Of a DNA stretch of 64,000 bases, positions 1 to 7,217 are shown piece after piece. The position numbers were made by a program, and so were the translations under genes. Source of the stretch: Clostridia bacterium (GTDB lineage: Bacteria; Bacillota; Clostridia; Christensenellales; Aristaeellaceae). The DNA lies in the NCBI GenBank assembly GCA_017433405.1, contig JAFRHH010000033.1, positions 16,736-80,735 of the forward strand, written 5' to 3'. The first letter of the stretch is position 1. Each line of letters starts with the position of its first letter. The notes beneath the pieces are model-generated. The model was not told the origin of the DNA and did no database searches. It saw nothing but the letters and a program-made list of their open reading frames with translations.

Positions 1-1110
1 TCCAAGGCCTCCCTGGCGGCGCTGAATTTTCTGGGCTGGATCCCGGATATCATTCACTGCCATGACTGGCAGGCCAGCCTCGTGCCGCTGTATCTGAAAA
101 CCCGCTTCTGGGGCACCCCCGTCAGCAACGCCCGGGCCGTGCTGACCATCCACAACCTCCGCTTCCAGGGCATCTGCAGCATCGATCATCTGAAATACTG
201 GTCCGGGCTGCCGGATTATCTGTTCAACTATCCGGAGCTGAAGATCAATGATCGGGAATGCAATATGTTCAAGGGCGGCCTGGCTCTGGCGGACTGGATT
301 ACGACCGTCAGCGCCACCTATGCCGAGGAAATTCAGACTCCGGCCTTCGGCGAGGGGCTGGACAGCCACCTCCGCTTCCATCAGCCCAAGCTCAGCGGTA
401 TCGTCAACGGGATCGATACGGACATCTGGAACAGCGGCACCGACCGGCTGCTGAAGGCCACCTACACGGCGGATGATTTCCTGGACCGGAAGGTGCTCAA
501 CAAGCGCGCCCTGCAGGAGGAGATGGGCCTGGATCAGGACGACCGGAAGATGGTGATCGGCCTCGTTTCCCGGCTGACGGATCAGAAGGGGCTCGACCTG
601 ATCGACGCCATCTTCCCGAGCCTGATGGACGGAAATACCCAGGTCGTGGTGCTCGGAACCGGCGATTCCCGGTATGAAAACGCCTTCCGCTACTACGAAG
701 GAAAGTATCCGGGCTGCGTCGCGGCCAGGATCACCTATAACGAGGGTATCGCCCACCGGATCTACGCCGGGGCGGACGCCTTCCTGGTGCCCAGCCTGTT
801 CGAGCCCTGCGGGCTGACCCAGCTGATCGCCATGCGCTACGGCACGGTGCCGATCGTTCGGGAAACCGGCGGGCTGAAGGACACCGTCGCCCCCTGGGAT
901 CCGGAGCGAAACGAGGGCAACGGCTTCACCTTTACCCAGTACCTGCCGGGCAAGCTGCTCGAGGCGGTGAACGCGGCCAAGACCGTTTATTTCACCGACC
1001 GCTGGCACTGGGACGAGATGGTGCGGCGGGATATGGAAAAGGACGTCTCCTGGGCCAGCTCCGCCCTCCAGTATATCGAACTGTACGACCGTCTCAGCGG
1101 CAGAGCCTGA
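1..1110 (+). CDS. glgA: Glycogen synthase (ADP-glucose), C-terminal part; 5' end outside window
   Basis: GT5-family glycogen/starch synthase, which extends alpha-1,4-glucan chains from ADP-glucose in the cytoplasm. The frame is open from base 1, and the first residues in the window include HCHDWQ, the family's conserved N-domain segment. Further on are the linker VNGIDTDIWN and the C-domain nucleotide-sugar site with FEPCGLTQ and RETGGLKDTV. About 369 of the usual ~480 residues are present, ending at a TGA followed by a strong hairpin terminator. The start lies upstream of the window, so operon partners such as glgC or glgD cannot be seen. The GTG at 82 is only an internal codon. Confidence 0.95.
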   Translation, partial: SKASLAALNFLGWIPDIIHCHDWQASLVPLYLKTRFWGTPVSNARAVLTIHNLRFQGICSIDHLKYWSGLPDYLFNYPELKINDRECNMFKGGLALADWITTVSATYAEEIQTPAFGEGLDSHLRFHQPKLSGIVNGIDTDIWNSGTDRLLKATYTADDFLDRKVLNKRALQEEMGLDQDDRKMVIGLVSRLTDQKGLDLIDAIFPSLMDGNTQVVVLGTGDSRYENAFRYYEGKYPGCVAARITYNEGIAHRIYAGADAFLVPSLFEPCGLTQLIAMRYGTVPIVRETGGLKDTVAPWDPERNEGNGFTFTQYLPGKLLEAVNAAKTVYFTDRWHWDEMVRRDMEKDVSWASSALQYIELYDRLSGRA

Positions 1111-1148
1111 CAAAAGCCCGGGCTGCGCGGTTGAGGCGCCCAGCTTAA

Positions 1149-1192
1149 AAAAGCTCTGGGAGCGTTATCATCAAACGTTCCCAGAGCTTTTA
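1149..1192 (+). terminator. Rho-independent terminator after glgA
   Basis: Long inverted repeat with arms AAAGCTCTGGGA and TCCCAGAGCTTT-like sequence, an ATCATCAA-containing loop and a following TTTTATTT tract. The 5' flank is A-rich, so it may also stop minus-strand transcripts from the SH3 gene. Confidence 0.85.
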
Positions 1193-1254
1193 TTTCATAC
1201 CAGGCGCTGACCGGATTCTTTCCTTGCGCTGACCGCCAGGAGCCGACCGGATTC

Positions 1255-1767
1255 TTACCTGGAGCTGACCAGATAGTCAGTTCCCATATAGCCGATCTTG
1301 CCCTTAACTCGGACCCGGGTCCAGATTTTCCCCCGCTTGAGCACGGTCACCGCCGTTCCGACCCGATAGGTTCCCAGAATCTCGCTCCAGGAGCTTGGCT
1401 CGGCCCGCAGGTTCAGCGTCGTCCCGGAGGGCGTCCAGACATACATGGTGCTTCCGCCCCCGCCGCCGCTTCCGGAGCCGGAACCGGAGTCCGAATACAG
1501 GTATCGGGTCATCATATAGCCGGTTTTACCGCTGACCCGAACCCTGCACCAGGTGTCCCCCTTGCTCAGCACATTCACCCGCGTCCCCACCGGGAAGGCA
1601 TCCAGCACCTTGCCCTTCGTGGAGGGCGTCGCCCGAAGGCGCACCATATACCCCGTGCGGATATACTTTGTCTCCGCCAGGGAGGAAGCCACACTGAAAA
1701 TCACCAGCAGCGCCAGAAGCAGCGCCGTGATTCGCCGGCCATTCATTCCTCTCGTCAACACAAACAC
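1255..1767 (-). CDS. Secreted protein with two SH3b domains
   Basis: A 170-residue exported protein. A positively charged N-terminus and hydrophobic stretch (about residues 9-31, ending SSLAE) form a signal peptide. Two bacterial SH3 (SH3_3 type) domains follow at about 34-90 and 108-166, each with the LRATPS/LRAEPS, VGT.V.VL.KG and W.RV.V.GK.GYM pattern. A Gly/Ser linker separates them. SH3b domains usually bind cell-wall peptides, but no catalytic domain is attached, so it may be a wall-binding or signalling adaptor. GTG at 1767 is the first start. GTG at 1761 and ATG at 1746 are alternatives, all near a GAGAGAGG ribosome site. It appears to be a single gene with its own promoter. Confidence 0.85.
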   Translation of the reverse strand: MFVLTRGMNGRRITALLLALLVIFSVASSLAETKYIRTGYMVRLRATPSTKGKVLDAFPVGTRVNVLSKGDTWCRVRVSGKTGYMMTRYLYSDSGSGSGSGGGGGSTMYVWTPSGTTLNLRAEPSSWSEILGTYRVGTAVTVLKRGKIWTRVRVKGKIGYMGTDYLVSSR

Positions 1768-1877
1768 CTCTCTCTTTGCTCCTCCGGCCGAAAGGCTGTC
1801 GGGAATCCACTATTCTTGCTGTCATCCGGCCCCCGAGGAAATCGTTCCGCCTTGATCAGATCACTTTACTTTTCAAT

Positions 1878-1905
1878 TCTATACAGACTGCTGTCTTCCT
1901 GTCAA
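1878..1905 (-). promoter_or_regulatory. Predicted promoter for the SH3b gene
   Basis: On the minus strand, TTGACA (1900-1905) is followed 16 bp later by TATAGA (1878-1883). It lies in the 320-bp gene-free stretch 1768-2087. The rest of that stretch is AT-rich sequence (about 1915-1960) with no recognisable gene, plus repeat copy R1. Confidence 0.65.
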
Positions 1906-1977
1906 CGAATATCGATTTATTAATTGTTACATTTTTATATTTATATTCTTAAATTCCCGCGTCGTATCTCTTTCGTC

Positions 1978-2068
1978 CTCTGTGAACGTTAGTTCACGTC
2001 TGTCATTCTGTCCGAATGACGATTTTGTAACCGCTTCGCTAACGCGTTCGCGGACAAAATCTGTCTCC
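1978..2068 (-). repeat. Palindromic repeat copy R1 (full length, 91 bp), downstream of bioY
   Basis: Read on the minus strand it has three nested palindromes. The first is GATTTTGTCCGC paired with GCGGTTACAAAATC around a ~15-nt loop. The second is CATTC/GAATG. The third is GTGAAC-TAAC-GTTCAC, followed by AGAGG. R1 starts about 20 bp past the bioY stop codon, so unlike R2 and R4/R5 it is not translated here. Confidence 0.9.
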
Positions 2069-2087
2069 CGCCCGACCCGCGAAGCAC

Positions 2088-2627
2088 TCACCCCCGGATC
2101 TTCGCCAGGGCTTTCCGGATCGGCTCGCTGAGCAGCACCGCCGCGACAATCTTGACCGCGTCCCCCGGCAGGAAGGGCAGCACGCACAGGCCCAGGGCCG
2201 CGCCGAGGCCGTTCCCGGTCTGGATCATGAACCAGACCGTTCCGATCAGATAGAGCACCGCCGTTCCCGCCGCCATCATGCCGGCCAGCACCGCCCGGGC
2301 CCGGCCCGTGGCGTCTCCGCCCCGCTCCGCCCCAAGCCCTGTCAGGAAGGCGCAGGGAAGATATCCGACGAGATAGCCCCCGGTCACCCCCGCCAGCTTC
2401 TGAAAGCCGCCGCTGAAGCCGGAAAAAACCGGCAGGCCGATCATCCCGATCAGCAGATACAGCGCCACCGCCGCCGTCCCCCGCTTCGACCCCAGCACCG
2501 CCCCCGCCAGATAAACCGCGAAGCTGGCCAGCGACAGCGGAATGGGCCCGACGCTGATGCTCAGCGGCCCCGCCACACAGATCAGCGCCGCCATCACGGC
2601 GATCATCGTCATATCTTTTGTCTTCAC
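2088..2627 (-). CDS. bioY: Biotin transporter BioY (ECF S component)
   Basis: Integral-membrane substrate-binding component that captures biotin for an energy-coupling-factor transporter. The protein begins MKTKDMTMIAVMAALICV, as BioY proteins do. It then has the VGPIPLSLASFAVYLAG, SGGFQKLAGVTGGYLVGY and FLPGDAVKIVAAVLL segments of the family, in about six membrane helices. GTG at 2627 is preferred to the farther GTG at 2651, because a GGGGGT site lies six bases upstream and the N-terminus then matches the family. It is co-oriented with and downstream of birA, fitting biotin-controlled uptake. EcfA1/A2/T are not in the window and are presumably shared. Confidence 0.93.
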   Translation of the reverse strand: MKTKDMTMIAVMAALICVAGPLSISVGPIPLSLASFAVYLAGAVLGSKRGTAAVALYLLIGMIGLPVFSGFSGGFQKLAGVTGGYLVGYLPCAFLTGLGAERGGDATGRARAVLAGMMAAGTAVLYLIGTVWFMIQTGNGLGAALGLCVLPFLPGDAVKIVAAVLLSEPIRKALAKIRG

Positions 2628-2750
2628 ACTTATACCCCCATACTCTCCCACTGATCAATCTTCCACGGCGCGCACAAGCATCCCTGCCGCTTCTGCCACC
2701 CGACAGGCGCTTCACCTCAGCCGGGGGGTATCCTACCACCTCAGAGGAAT

Positions 2751-2803
2751 ATTGTCAACTTATTTATCTTTTATATGGGTGACATTTTGATATAGGTGAC
2801 AAT
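2751..2803 (-). promoter_or_regulatory. Candidate biotin (BirA) operator between birA and bioY
   Basis: Three half-site-like words occur in the AT-rich gap: ATTGTCAAC (2751-2759), GGTGACA (2778-2784) and GGTGACAAT (2795-2803). The outer pair is nearly a perfect inverted repeat, and the inner pair is spaced 18 bp. Firmicute BirA operators are AT-rich inverted repeats of TTGTTAAC-type halves about 14-16 bp apart, so position and sequence fit but the spacing is not classical. The neighbouring BirA has an HTH domain able to use such a site. Confidence 0.4.
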
Positions 2804-3871
2804 TTACTCGGATTTCTCCTCTGTGAACGTTAGTTCACGTCTGCCATTCTGTCCGGATGACGATTTTGTAACCACTTCGCTAACGCGTTCGCGGACAAAA
2901 TCTGTCTCCGGCTTCAGTCGCAGGCTGACCTCCCCGTAATCCAGGCGGACGGTCTCATCTCCCCGGCGGATGATGAGCCGCCCCTGGCCATCCAGATCCA
3001 GGGCCTCAGCCTCATACGACCGATCTCCCTCGATCACCCGGATCTCCCGGCCGATCACATTGGACCGCCGCCGGCTCTCCTCCAGAAAGGCGCCGGTCCG
3101 CAGTTCCCCGTACAGCGCGTTCAGTTCATTCGATATTTCCGCGATCAGGCGGTTCCGGCTGACCGCGGCGCCCGTTTCGTTCTCAATGGACCCCGCGATC
3201 TCCTCCAGCTCCGGCGGAAAGCGCATCCGGCCGACGTTGACGCCGATCCCGACGACGATATAATCCAGCTCCCCGGTTTCCATGTTCATGCCGGCCTCGC
3301 TGAGAATGCCGCAGATCTTTTTCTCCCCCAGAAACAGGTCGTTCACCCATTTGATCCGTACCTGAGCCGGGGCCACGGTCTCGATCGCCCGGGCGACCGC
3401 CACCGCGGTCAGGGAGGTCATCATCGACGCCTGCTCCGGCGTGCAGGCCGGGCGCAGAATATAGGACAGATAGATGCCGGAATGGGGCGGTGAAAAAAAA
3501 GAACGCCCCCTTCGGCCTCTTCCGCCGGTCTGGGAATCCGCCGTCACCAGCAGCCCGTGGGGGGCGCCCGCTGCCGCCAGGGCCTTCGCCCGGTTGTTCG
3601 TGGAATCCAGCTGATCGTGCAGCTCGATCTCCCGGCCGATCTCCCCGTCCCGCAGCCATCGCCGGATCTCCCGCTCCGACAGCAGATCCGGCGCTTCCTC
3701 TATCCGGTATCCCCGCCGGGTGCCTCCCTCGATCCGGTATCCTTCCTTCCGCAGGGCATTGACCGACTTCCACACGGCATTCCGGCTGACGCCCAGCTCC
3801 CCGGCCATCCGCTCCCCGGAGACCGTTCCCCCGGCCCGCAGCATCTCCAGCACCTTTTCCCTGACCGCCAT
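2804..3871 (-). CDS. birA: Bifunctional biotin ligase / biotin operon repressor BirA with repeat-derived tail
   Basis: Makes biotinyl-AMP, transfers biotin to carboxylase carrier domains, and can repress biotin genes. A winged HTH occupies residues ~1-62 (SGERMAGELGVSRNAVWKSV). The ligase domain (~85-320) has the GRGRRGRSF biotinyl-AMP loop, KWVNDLF and an SH3-like C-terminal lobe ending GEVSLR. Normal BirA proteins stop about there. This one continues for ~34 residues (TDFVRERVSEVVTKSSSGQ and onward) encoded by repeat copy R2. ATG 3871 has an AGAGGAG site six bases upstream, supplied by repeat copy R3. bioY follows downstream. Confidence 0.95.
   Translation of the reverse strand: MAVREKVLEMLRAGGTVSGERMAGELGVSRNAVWKSVNALRKEGYRIEGGTRRGYRIEEAPDLLSEREIRRWLRDGEIGREIELHDQLDSTNNRAKALAAAGAPHGLLVTADSQTGGRGRRGRSFFSPPHSGIYLSYILRPACTPEQASMMTSLTAVAVARAIETVAPAQVRIKWVNDLFLGEKKICGILSEAGMNMETGELDYIVVGIGVNVGRMRFPPELEEIAGSIENETGAAVSRNRLIAEISNELNALYGELRTGAFLEESRRRSNVIGREIRVIEGDRSYEAEALDLDGQGRLIIRRGDETVRLDYGEVSLRLKPETDFVRERVSEVVTKSSSGQNGRRELTFTEEKSE
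2819..2909 (-). repeat. Palindromic repeat copy R2, translated as the C-terminal tail of BirA
   Basis: Full-length 91-bp copy, nearly identical to R1. It lies wholly inside the birA reading frame and encodes a 30-residue unit (BirA residues ~323-352) before the stop codon. The same frame is used by the copies in the CNNM protein at 38.9 kb. Confidence 0.92.
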
Positions 3872-3880
3872 GCTTCTCTC

Positions 3881-4010
3881 CTCTGTGAATGGTAGTTCAC
3901 GTCCGCCATTCTGGCCGGATGACGATTTTGTAGCCGCTTCGCTTGAGCGTTCGCGGACAAAATCTGTCTCCTCTGTGAATGGTAGTTCACGTCCGCCATT
4001 GTAAATCGCA
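3881..4010 (-). repeat. Palindromic repeat copies R3a (full) and R3b (half) in tandem, upstream of birA
   Basis: R3a (3881-3971) is full length with small changes (GTGAACTACCATTCAC hairpin). R3b (3971-4010) repeats only the GTGAAC...TTCAC module. The end of R3a, read on the minus strand, is CACAGAGGAG and forms the birA ribosome binding site. Confidence 0.9.
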
Positions 4011-4066
4011 GCGCGTTTCCTGTCAAATTCGCTTCCTTTGAAAGTGGACTTTCCCCGCCAGCTTCA

Positions 4067-4095
4067 TTGATTTTCCGGCAAAATTCCGATATAAT
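4067..4095 (+). promoter_or_regulatory. Predicted promoter for the PreA-like gene
   Basis: TTGATT (4067-4072), a 17-bp spacer, then a consensus TATAAT (4090-4095). The leader to the start codon at 4207 is about 105 nt. Confidence 0.75.
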
Positions 4096-4206
4096 GATTC
4101 CATCAGAAAGCAAAACAAGCCCTCAGCGTGGAAGCGGAACGCTGTCCCTTCCCGTCAGGTCACCCCCTCAGACTGCCTTATTCCAGATAAACAGGAGGAA
4201 CCGCAA

Positions 4207-5733
4207 ATGATTCAACGCGAACCGATCATCCGTCAGAGCGATATGATCCAGTGCGCCCTGTGTGAGGACGCTCCCTGCCAGCGGGCCTGCCCCCACCTTC
4301 CCGTGAGCACCCTGCTGCGCAGCATCTGGTTCCGGAACGAGCAGACCGCCGCCCTCTCCCTGCCCCCGGAGGATCCGTGTCTCTCCTGCCGCAGGCCCTG
4401 TGAGCGCGCCTGCGTCCGGCCCGGCGAGGTGCCCATCCATGATCTGATCAACCGCCTGTATTATCAGGTGCTGCCGGAGGCGGAAACCCCGCTCCCGGAG
4501 GACACGTCCCGCCTGGCCTGCGACCTGTGCGGGGTTCCGATGGAAAATCCCTTCCTGCTGGGTTCCTCGGTGATCGCCAGCACCTATGAAAAATGCGCCC
4601 GGGCCTTTGAGGCCGGATGGGCCGGCGCCTCCTTCAAGACGGTCACCCGGCTGGAAATCCAGGAGGCCTCGCCCCGCTACTCCGCCGTCACCGGCAGCGA
4701 CGGCGGCATTATCGGGTTTAAAAACATCGAGCAGCTCTCCGAGAACAGCGTGGCGGAAAACATGGAGATTTTCCGCCGGCTCAAGCGGAACTATCCCTCC
4801 AAGGTCATCGTCGCCTCCATCATGGGCCGGGCCGAGGCCGAATGGGGCGAGCTGGCCCGGATGTGTCAGGATAACGGGGCTGACGTGGTGGAGCTGAATT
4901 TCTCCTGCCCGAACATGGTGGAAGGGGATATGGGCGCCGCCATCGGCCAGTTACCGGAGCTGGTGGAGCGGTTTACCGCCGCCGCCAAAAAAGCCTGCTC
5001 GATCCCCGTGCTGTCCAAGCTGACCCCGAATGTGGAATACATGAATCCGGCGGCCGCCGCCGCGCTCCGGGGCGGAGCGGACGGGCTGACCGCCATCAAC
5101 ACCATCCGCAGCATTGTGGGAATCAACCTGCATACCTATGTATCCTCCCCCGCTGTGCGGGGGCTGTCCGCCATCGGTGGCTACAGCGGCAACGCCGTCC
5201 ACCCGATCGCTCTGCGCTTCATCGGCGAGCTGGGGCTTGACCCGCAGCTGAAGGGGTTGCATCTGTCCGCCGCAGGCGGCGTCGAAACCTGGATTGACGC
5301 CCTGGAGTTCCTGCTGCTGGGCGCCTCCTCCGTCCAGGTGACCACCGCCGTCATGCAATACGGCTACCGGATCGTGGAGGATCTGATCGCCGGCCTGAAC
5401 CTGTATCTGACGGAGAAAGGCTTCTCCTCCGTGCGGGAGGTTGTCGGGCAGGGGCTTTCCTCCCTCAGCGCCTCCTCCAGCCCCCTGGAACGGCAGTCGG
5501 TGGTTTTCCCGGTCTTCCTTCGGGAGCGCTGCATCGGCTGCGGCCGCTGCGTCCTCTCCTGCGCGGACGGGGGCCATGAAGCCCTCTATCTGAGCCCGGA
5601 GCGCCGCCCGGTGCTGAACGGGAAGAAATGCGTCGGCTGTCATCTCTGCCGGATCGTATGCCCGGAGAACGCCATCGCCGCCTCCCCCAGGCGGATTACG
5701 ATCCCGTCCCCCGACAGGAGGAGTAAGGACTGA
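4207..5733 (+). CDS. PreA-type dihydropyrimidine dehydrogenase-like flavoprotein with extra N-terminal Fe-S domain
   Basis: A 508-residue cytoplasmic iron-sulfur flavoprotein. Residues 16-69 hold two cysteine clusters (C16, C19, C24, C28 and C58, C61, C65, C69) like the N-terminal domain of DPD and PreT. Residues ~105-420 form a dihydroorotate-dehydrogenase-like FMN barrel with NFSCPNM, whose Cys234 matches the DPD catalytic cysteine. The C-terminus carries two 4Fe-4S motifs, CIGCGRC and CVGCHLC. E. coli PreA is ~410 residues and lacks the N-terminal part; DPD has both but with FAD/NADPH domains between. No preT or hydantoinase is adjacent, so the electron donor and the substrate (uracil/thymine or another) are uncertain. 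AGGAGG precedes the ATG. Confidence 0.8.
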   Translation: MIQREPIIRQSDMIQCALCEDAPCQRACPHLPVSTLLRSIWFRNEQTAALSLPPEDPCLSCRRPCERACVRPGEVPIHDLINRLYYQVLPEAETPLPEDTSRLACDLCGVPMENPFLLGSSVIASTYEKCARAFEAGWAGASFKTVTRLEIQEASPRYSAVTGSDGGIIGFKNIEQLSENSVAENMEIFRRLKRNYPSKVIVASIMGRAEAEWGELARMCQDNGADVVELNFSCPNMVEGDMGAAIGQLPELVERFTAAAKKACSIPVLSKLTPNVEYMNPAAAAALRGGADGLTAINTIRSIVGINLHTYVSSPAVRGLSAIGGYSGNAVHPIALRFIGELGLDPQLKGLHLSAAGGVETWIDALEFLLLGASSVQVTTAVMQYGYRIVEDLIAGLNLYLTEKGFSSVREVVGQGLSSLSASSSPLERQSVVFPVFLRERCIGCGRCVLSCADGGHEALYLSPERRPVLNGKKCVGCHLCRIVCPENAIAASPRRITIPSPDRRSKD

Positions 5734-5771
5734 ACGGCCCCCTCACTTTGATAAAGAACCCGCACCCACAA

Positions 5772-5823
5772 AACGGGGCTGCCTTACCATGATCGCTGAA
5801 GGATCATCGGAGGCAGCCCCGTT
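5772..5823 (-). terminator. Hairpin terminator downstream of the MMPL partner gene
   Basis: Inverted repeat AACGGGGCTGCCT / AGGCAGCCCCGTT with a ~26-nt loop. Read on the minus strand it is followed by TTTTGT. It lies between convergent genes and may serve both. Confidence 0.75.
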
Positions 5824-5848
5824 CGTTATGCCGGCCTGAAGCTCGGCC

Positions 5849-7210
5849 TTAATCAAAATCCGTCCGGATAAGATAAACCGTGTTCATGCGCATGCCCTCC
5901 GGCCGCAGGTCGTATCCGGTTTCCTCCCCGGAGGCCACGAGCAGCTTCTCGCCCTTCTCCAGCGTCTCCAGGGCGGTTCCCGCCGCTTTGGACACGGCGT
6001 CCGTCAGCGTTCCGGTCAGGGTGGACAGGCCGCTTTTCAGCGTTCCGGCGCCGCCCGCCGCTTCCGCCACGCCGTCTGTATAGGTCTTCAGGCCGTCCCG
6101 GAAGGCAGCCAGCTGATCCAGCTGTTCCTTCGCCGCCCGGAGGCTGTCCGCCGCCTGGGGCTGAAGCATTTTCAGCTTTTCCGCCAGGCCGTCCAGCACC
6201 TCGGCATAGTTTTCCGCCGTCAGCTCCGGCACGGTGATCCCCGCCGCCGCCAGGCCTGACGCCGTCAGCTGGTCGTTCGCGCTTTTCAGGGCCGCGGCCA
6301 GGATCTGATCCGCCCCGCTCATCAGGGCTTCGTTATTTCCCTTCAGGGCCGTCAGCCCGCTGTCCAGCTTCGCGGCGCCCTCGTTCAGGCTGTCCACGCT
6401 CCCCGTGAGCATGTTGACCGCCAGCGCCGCCGCGCCGGTCTTCCCGGTGGACAGCGGCATGGCCTCGCCGTCCCGGGCCGCCTCCAGCATCTTCCGGACC
6501 GTCTCCAGCCCGACTTCCCCGTCCAGACCGATCCGCTCCCGCAGGGCGCCGCCCAGCAGGCCGGCCGGATCCGGAAGGGCCGCGGTCATCATCCAGCCCG
6601 GGGCCGCGTGATCCGCGTGGAAGCGGACGCTGAAGCTGTCCTTCAGCCCCAGGCTTTCGTCCAGGCCGGTGGCACCCCAGCCCACAACCAGCTTCCGGCC
6701 GGCCTCCGTCATTAGCGCCGCGTTTTCCAGCTGCAGGTCGGTCGCGCCTTCCGGCAGCGGCATCACCGTAACGGTCAGCACCGGATAGCTTTCTTCCGAC
6801 TGCCAGCGCACCGTCAGGGCCGCCTCCCCTTCCTTTTCCTTCAGCGCCGCCGCGGTCACGGTCTCCCCTTCGAGGGTCAGCTCCGCCACTGGCACCACCG
6901 CCGGCTTTTTCCCGGAGGTTCCCTCATAGGTAATATCCTTGCCCGCCGCCTGCCAGACCAGCGCCTCACCCTGCAGGGTGAAGCCTTCCGGTCCGCCGAC
7001 GTTCTCGATCCCGTCCAGCCCCGTCCGGTCTGTCAGTGTTTCGCTCCCGTCCCGGTTTTCCAGCCGGATCACATCCGTCAGGCTGCGGACGCTTCCGTCC
7101 GCGCCCGTCACCACATAAACCCGTTCGTTCTTCGCGTTCTCCTCCGCCATCGCGCAGCCGCCAGAGAGCAGCATCATCACGGAAAGCAGACCGGCCATCC
7201 ATCGTTTCAT
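5849..7210 (-). CDS. Exported Ala-rich helical protein paired with an MMPL exporter
   Basis: A 453-residue exported protein of unknown function. A signal peptide (residues ~1-22) contains SGGC, which could be a weak lipobox, or cleavage could fall after AMA. Residues ~25-265 look beta-rich. Residues ~270-420 are Ala/Leu-rich helices with L..G...L..G spacing (LNEGAAKLDSGLTALKG, LKSGLSTLTGTL), reminiscent of the YhgE/Pip repeat that also accompanies MMPL-like transporters in Firmicutes. It starts seven bases after the MMPL stop with AAGGAG nine bases before the ATG, so the two are almost certainly co-transcribed. An accessory or periplasmic-adaptor-like role is inference. Confidence 0.75.
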   Translation of the reverse strand: MKRWMAGLLSVMMLLSGGCAMAEENAKNERVYVVTGADGSVRSLTDVIRLENRDGSETLTDRTGLDGIENVGGPEGFTLQGEALVWQAAGKDITYEGTSGKKPAVVPVAELTLEGETVTAAALKEKEGEAALTVRWQSEESYPVLTVTVMPLPEGATDLQLENAALMTEAGRKLVVGWGATGLDESLGLKDSFSVRFHADHAAPGWMMTAALPDPAGLLGGALRERIGLDGEVGLETVRKMLEAARDGEAMPLSTGKTGAAALAVNMLTGSVDSLNEGAAKLDSGLTALKGNNEALMSGADQILAAALKSANDQLTASGLAAAGITVPELTAENYAEVLDGLAEKLKMLQPQAADSLRAAKEQLDQLAAFRDGLKTYTDGVAEAAGGAGTLKSGLSTLTGTLTDAVSKAAGTALETLEKGEKLLVASGEETGYDLRPEGMRMNTVYLIRTDFD

Positions 7211-7217
7211 TTCAGCT

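Noticed and set aside
1206-1255. Short direct repeat GC(T/C)GACCGGATTCTT at the end of the SH3 gene
   Set aside because: Only two ~15-bp copies next to a terminator; too little to call an element.
1978-4010. CRISPR array at the repeats around bioY-birA
   Set aside because: Copies are 90 bp, unevenly spaced by whole genes, with internal hairpins and no spacers or cas genes.
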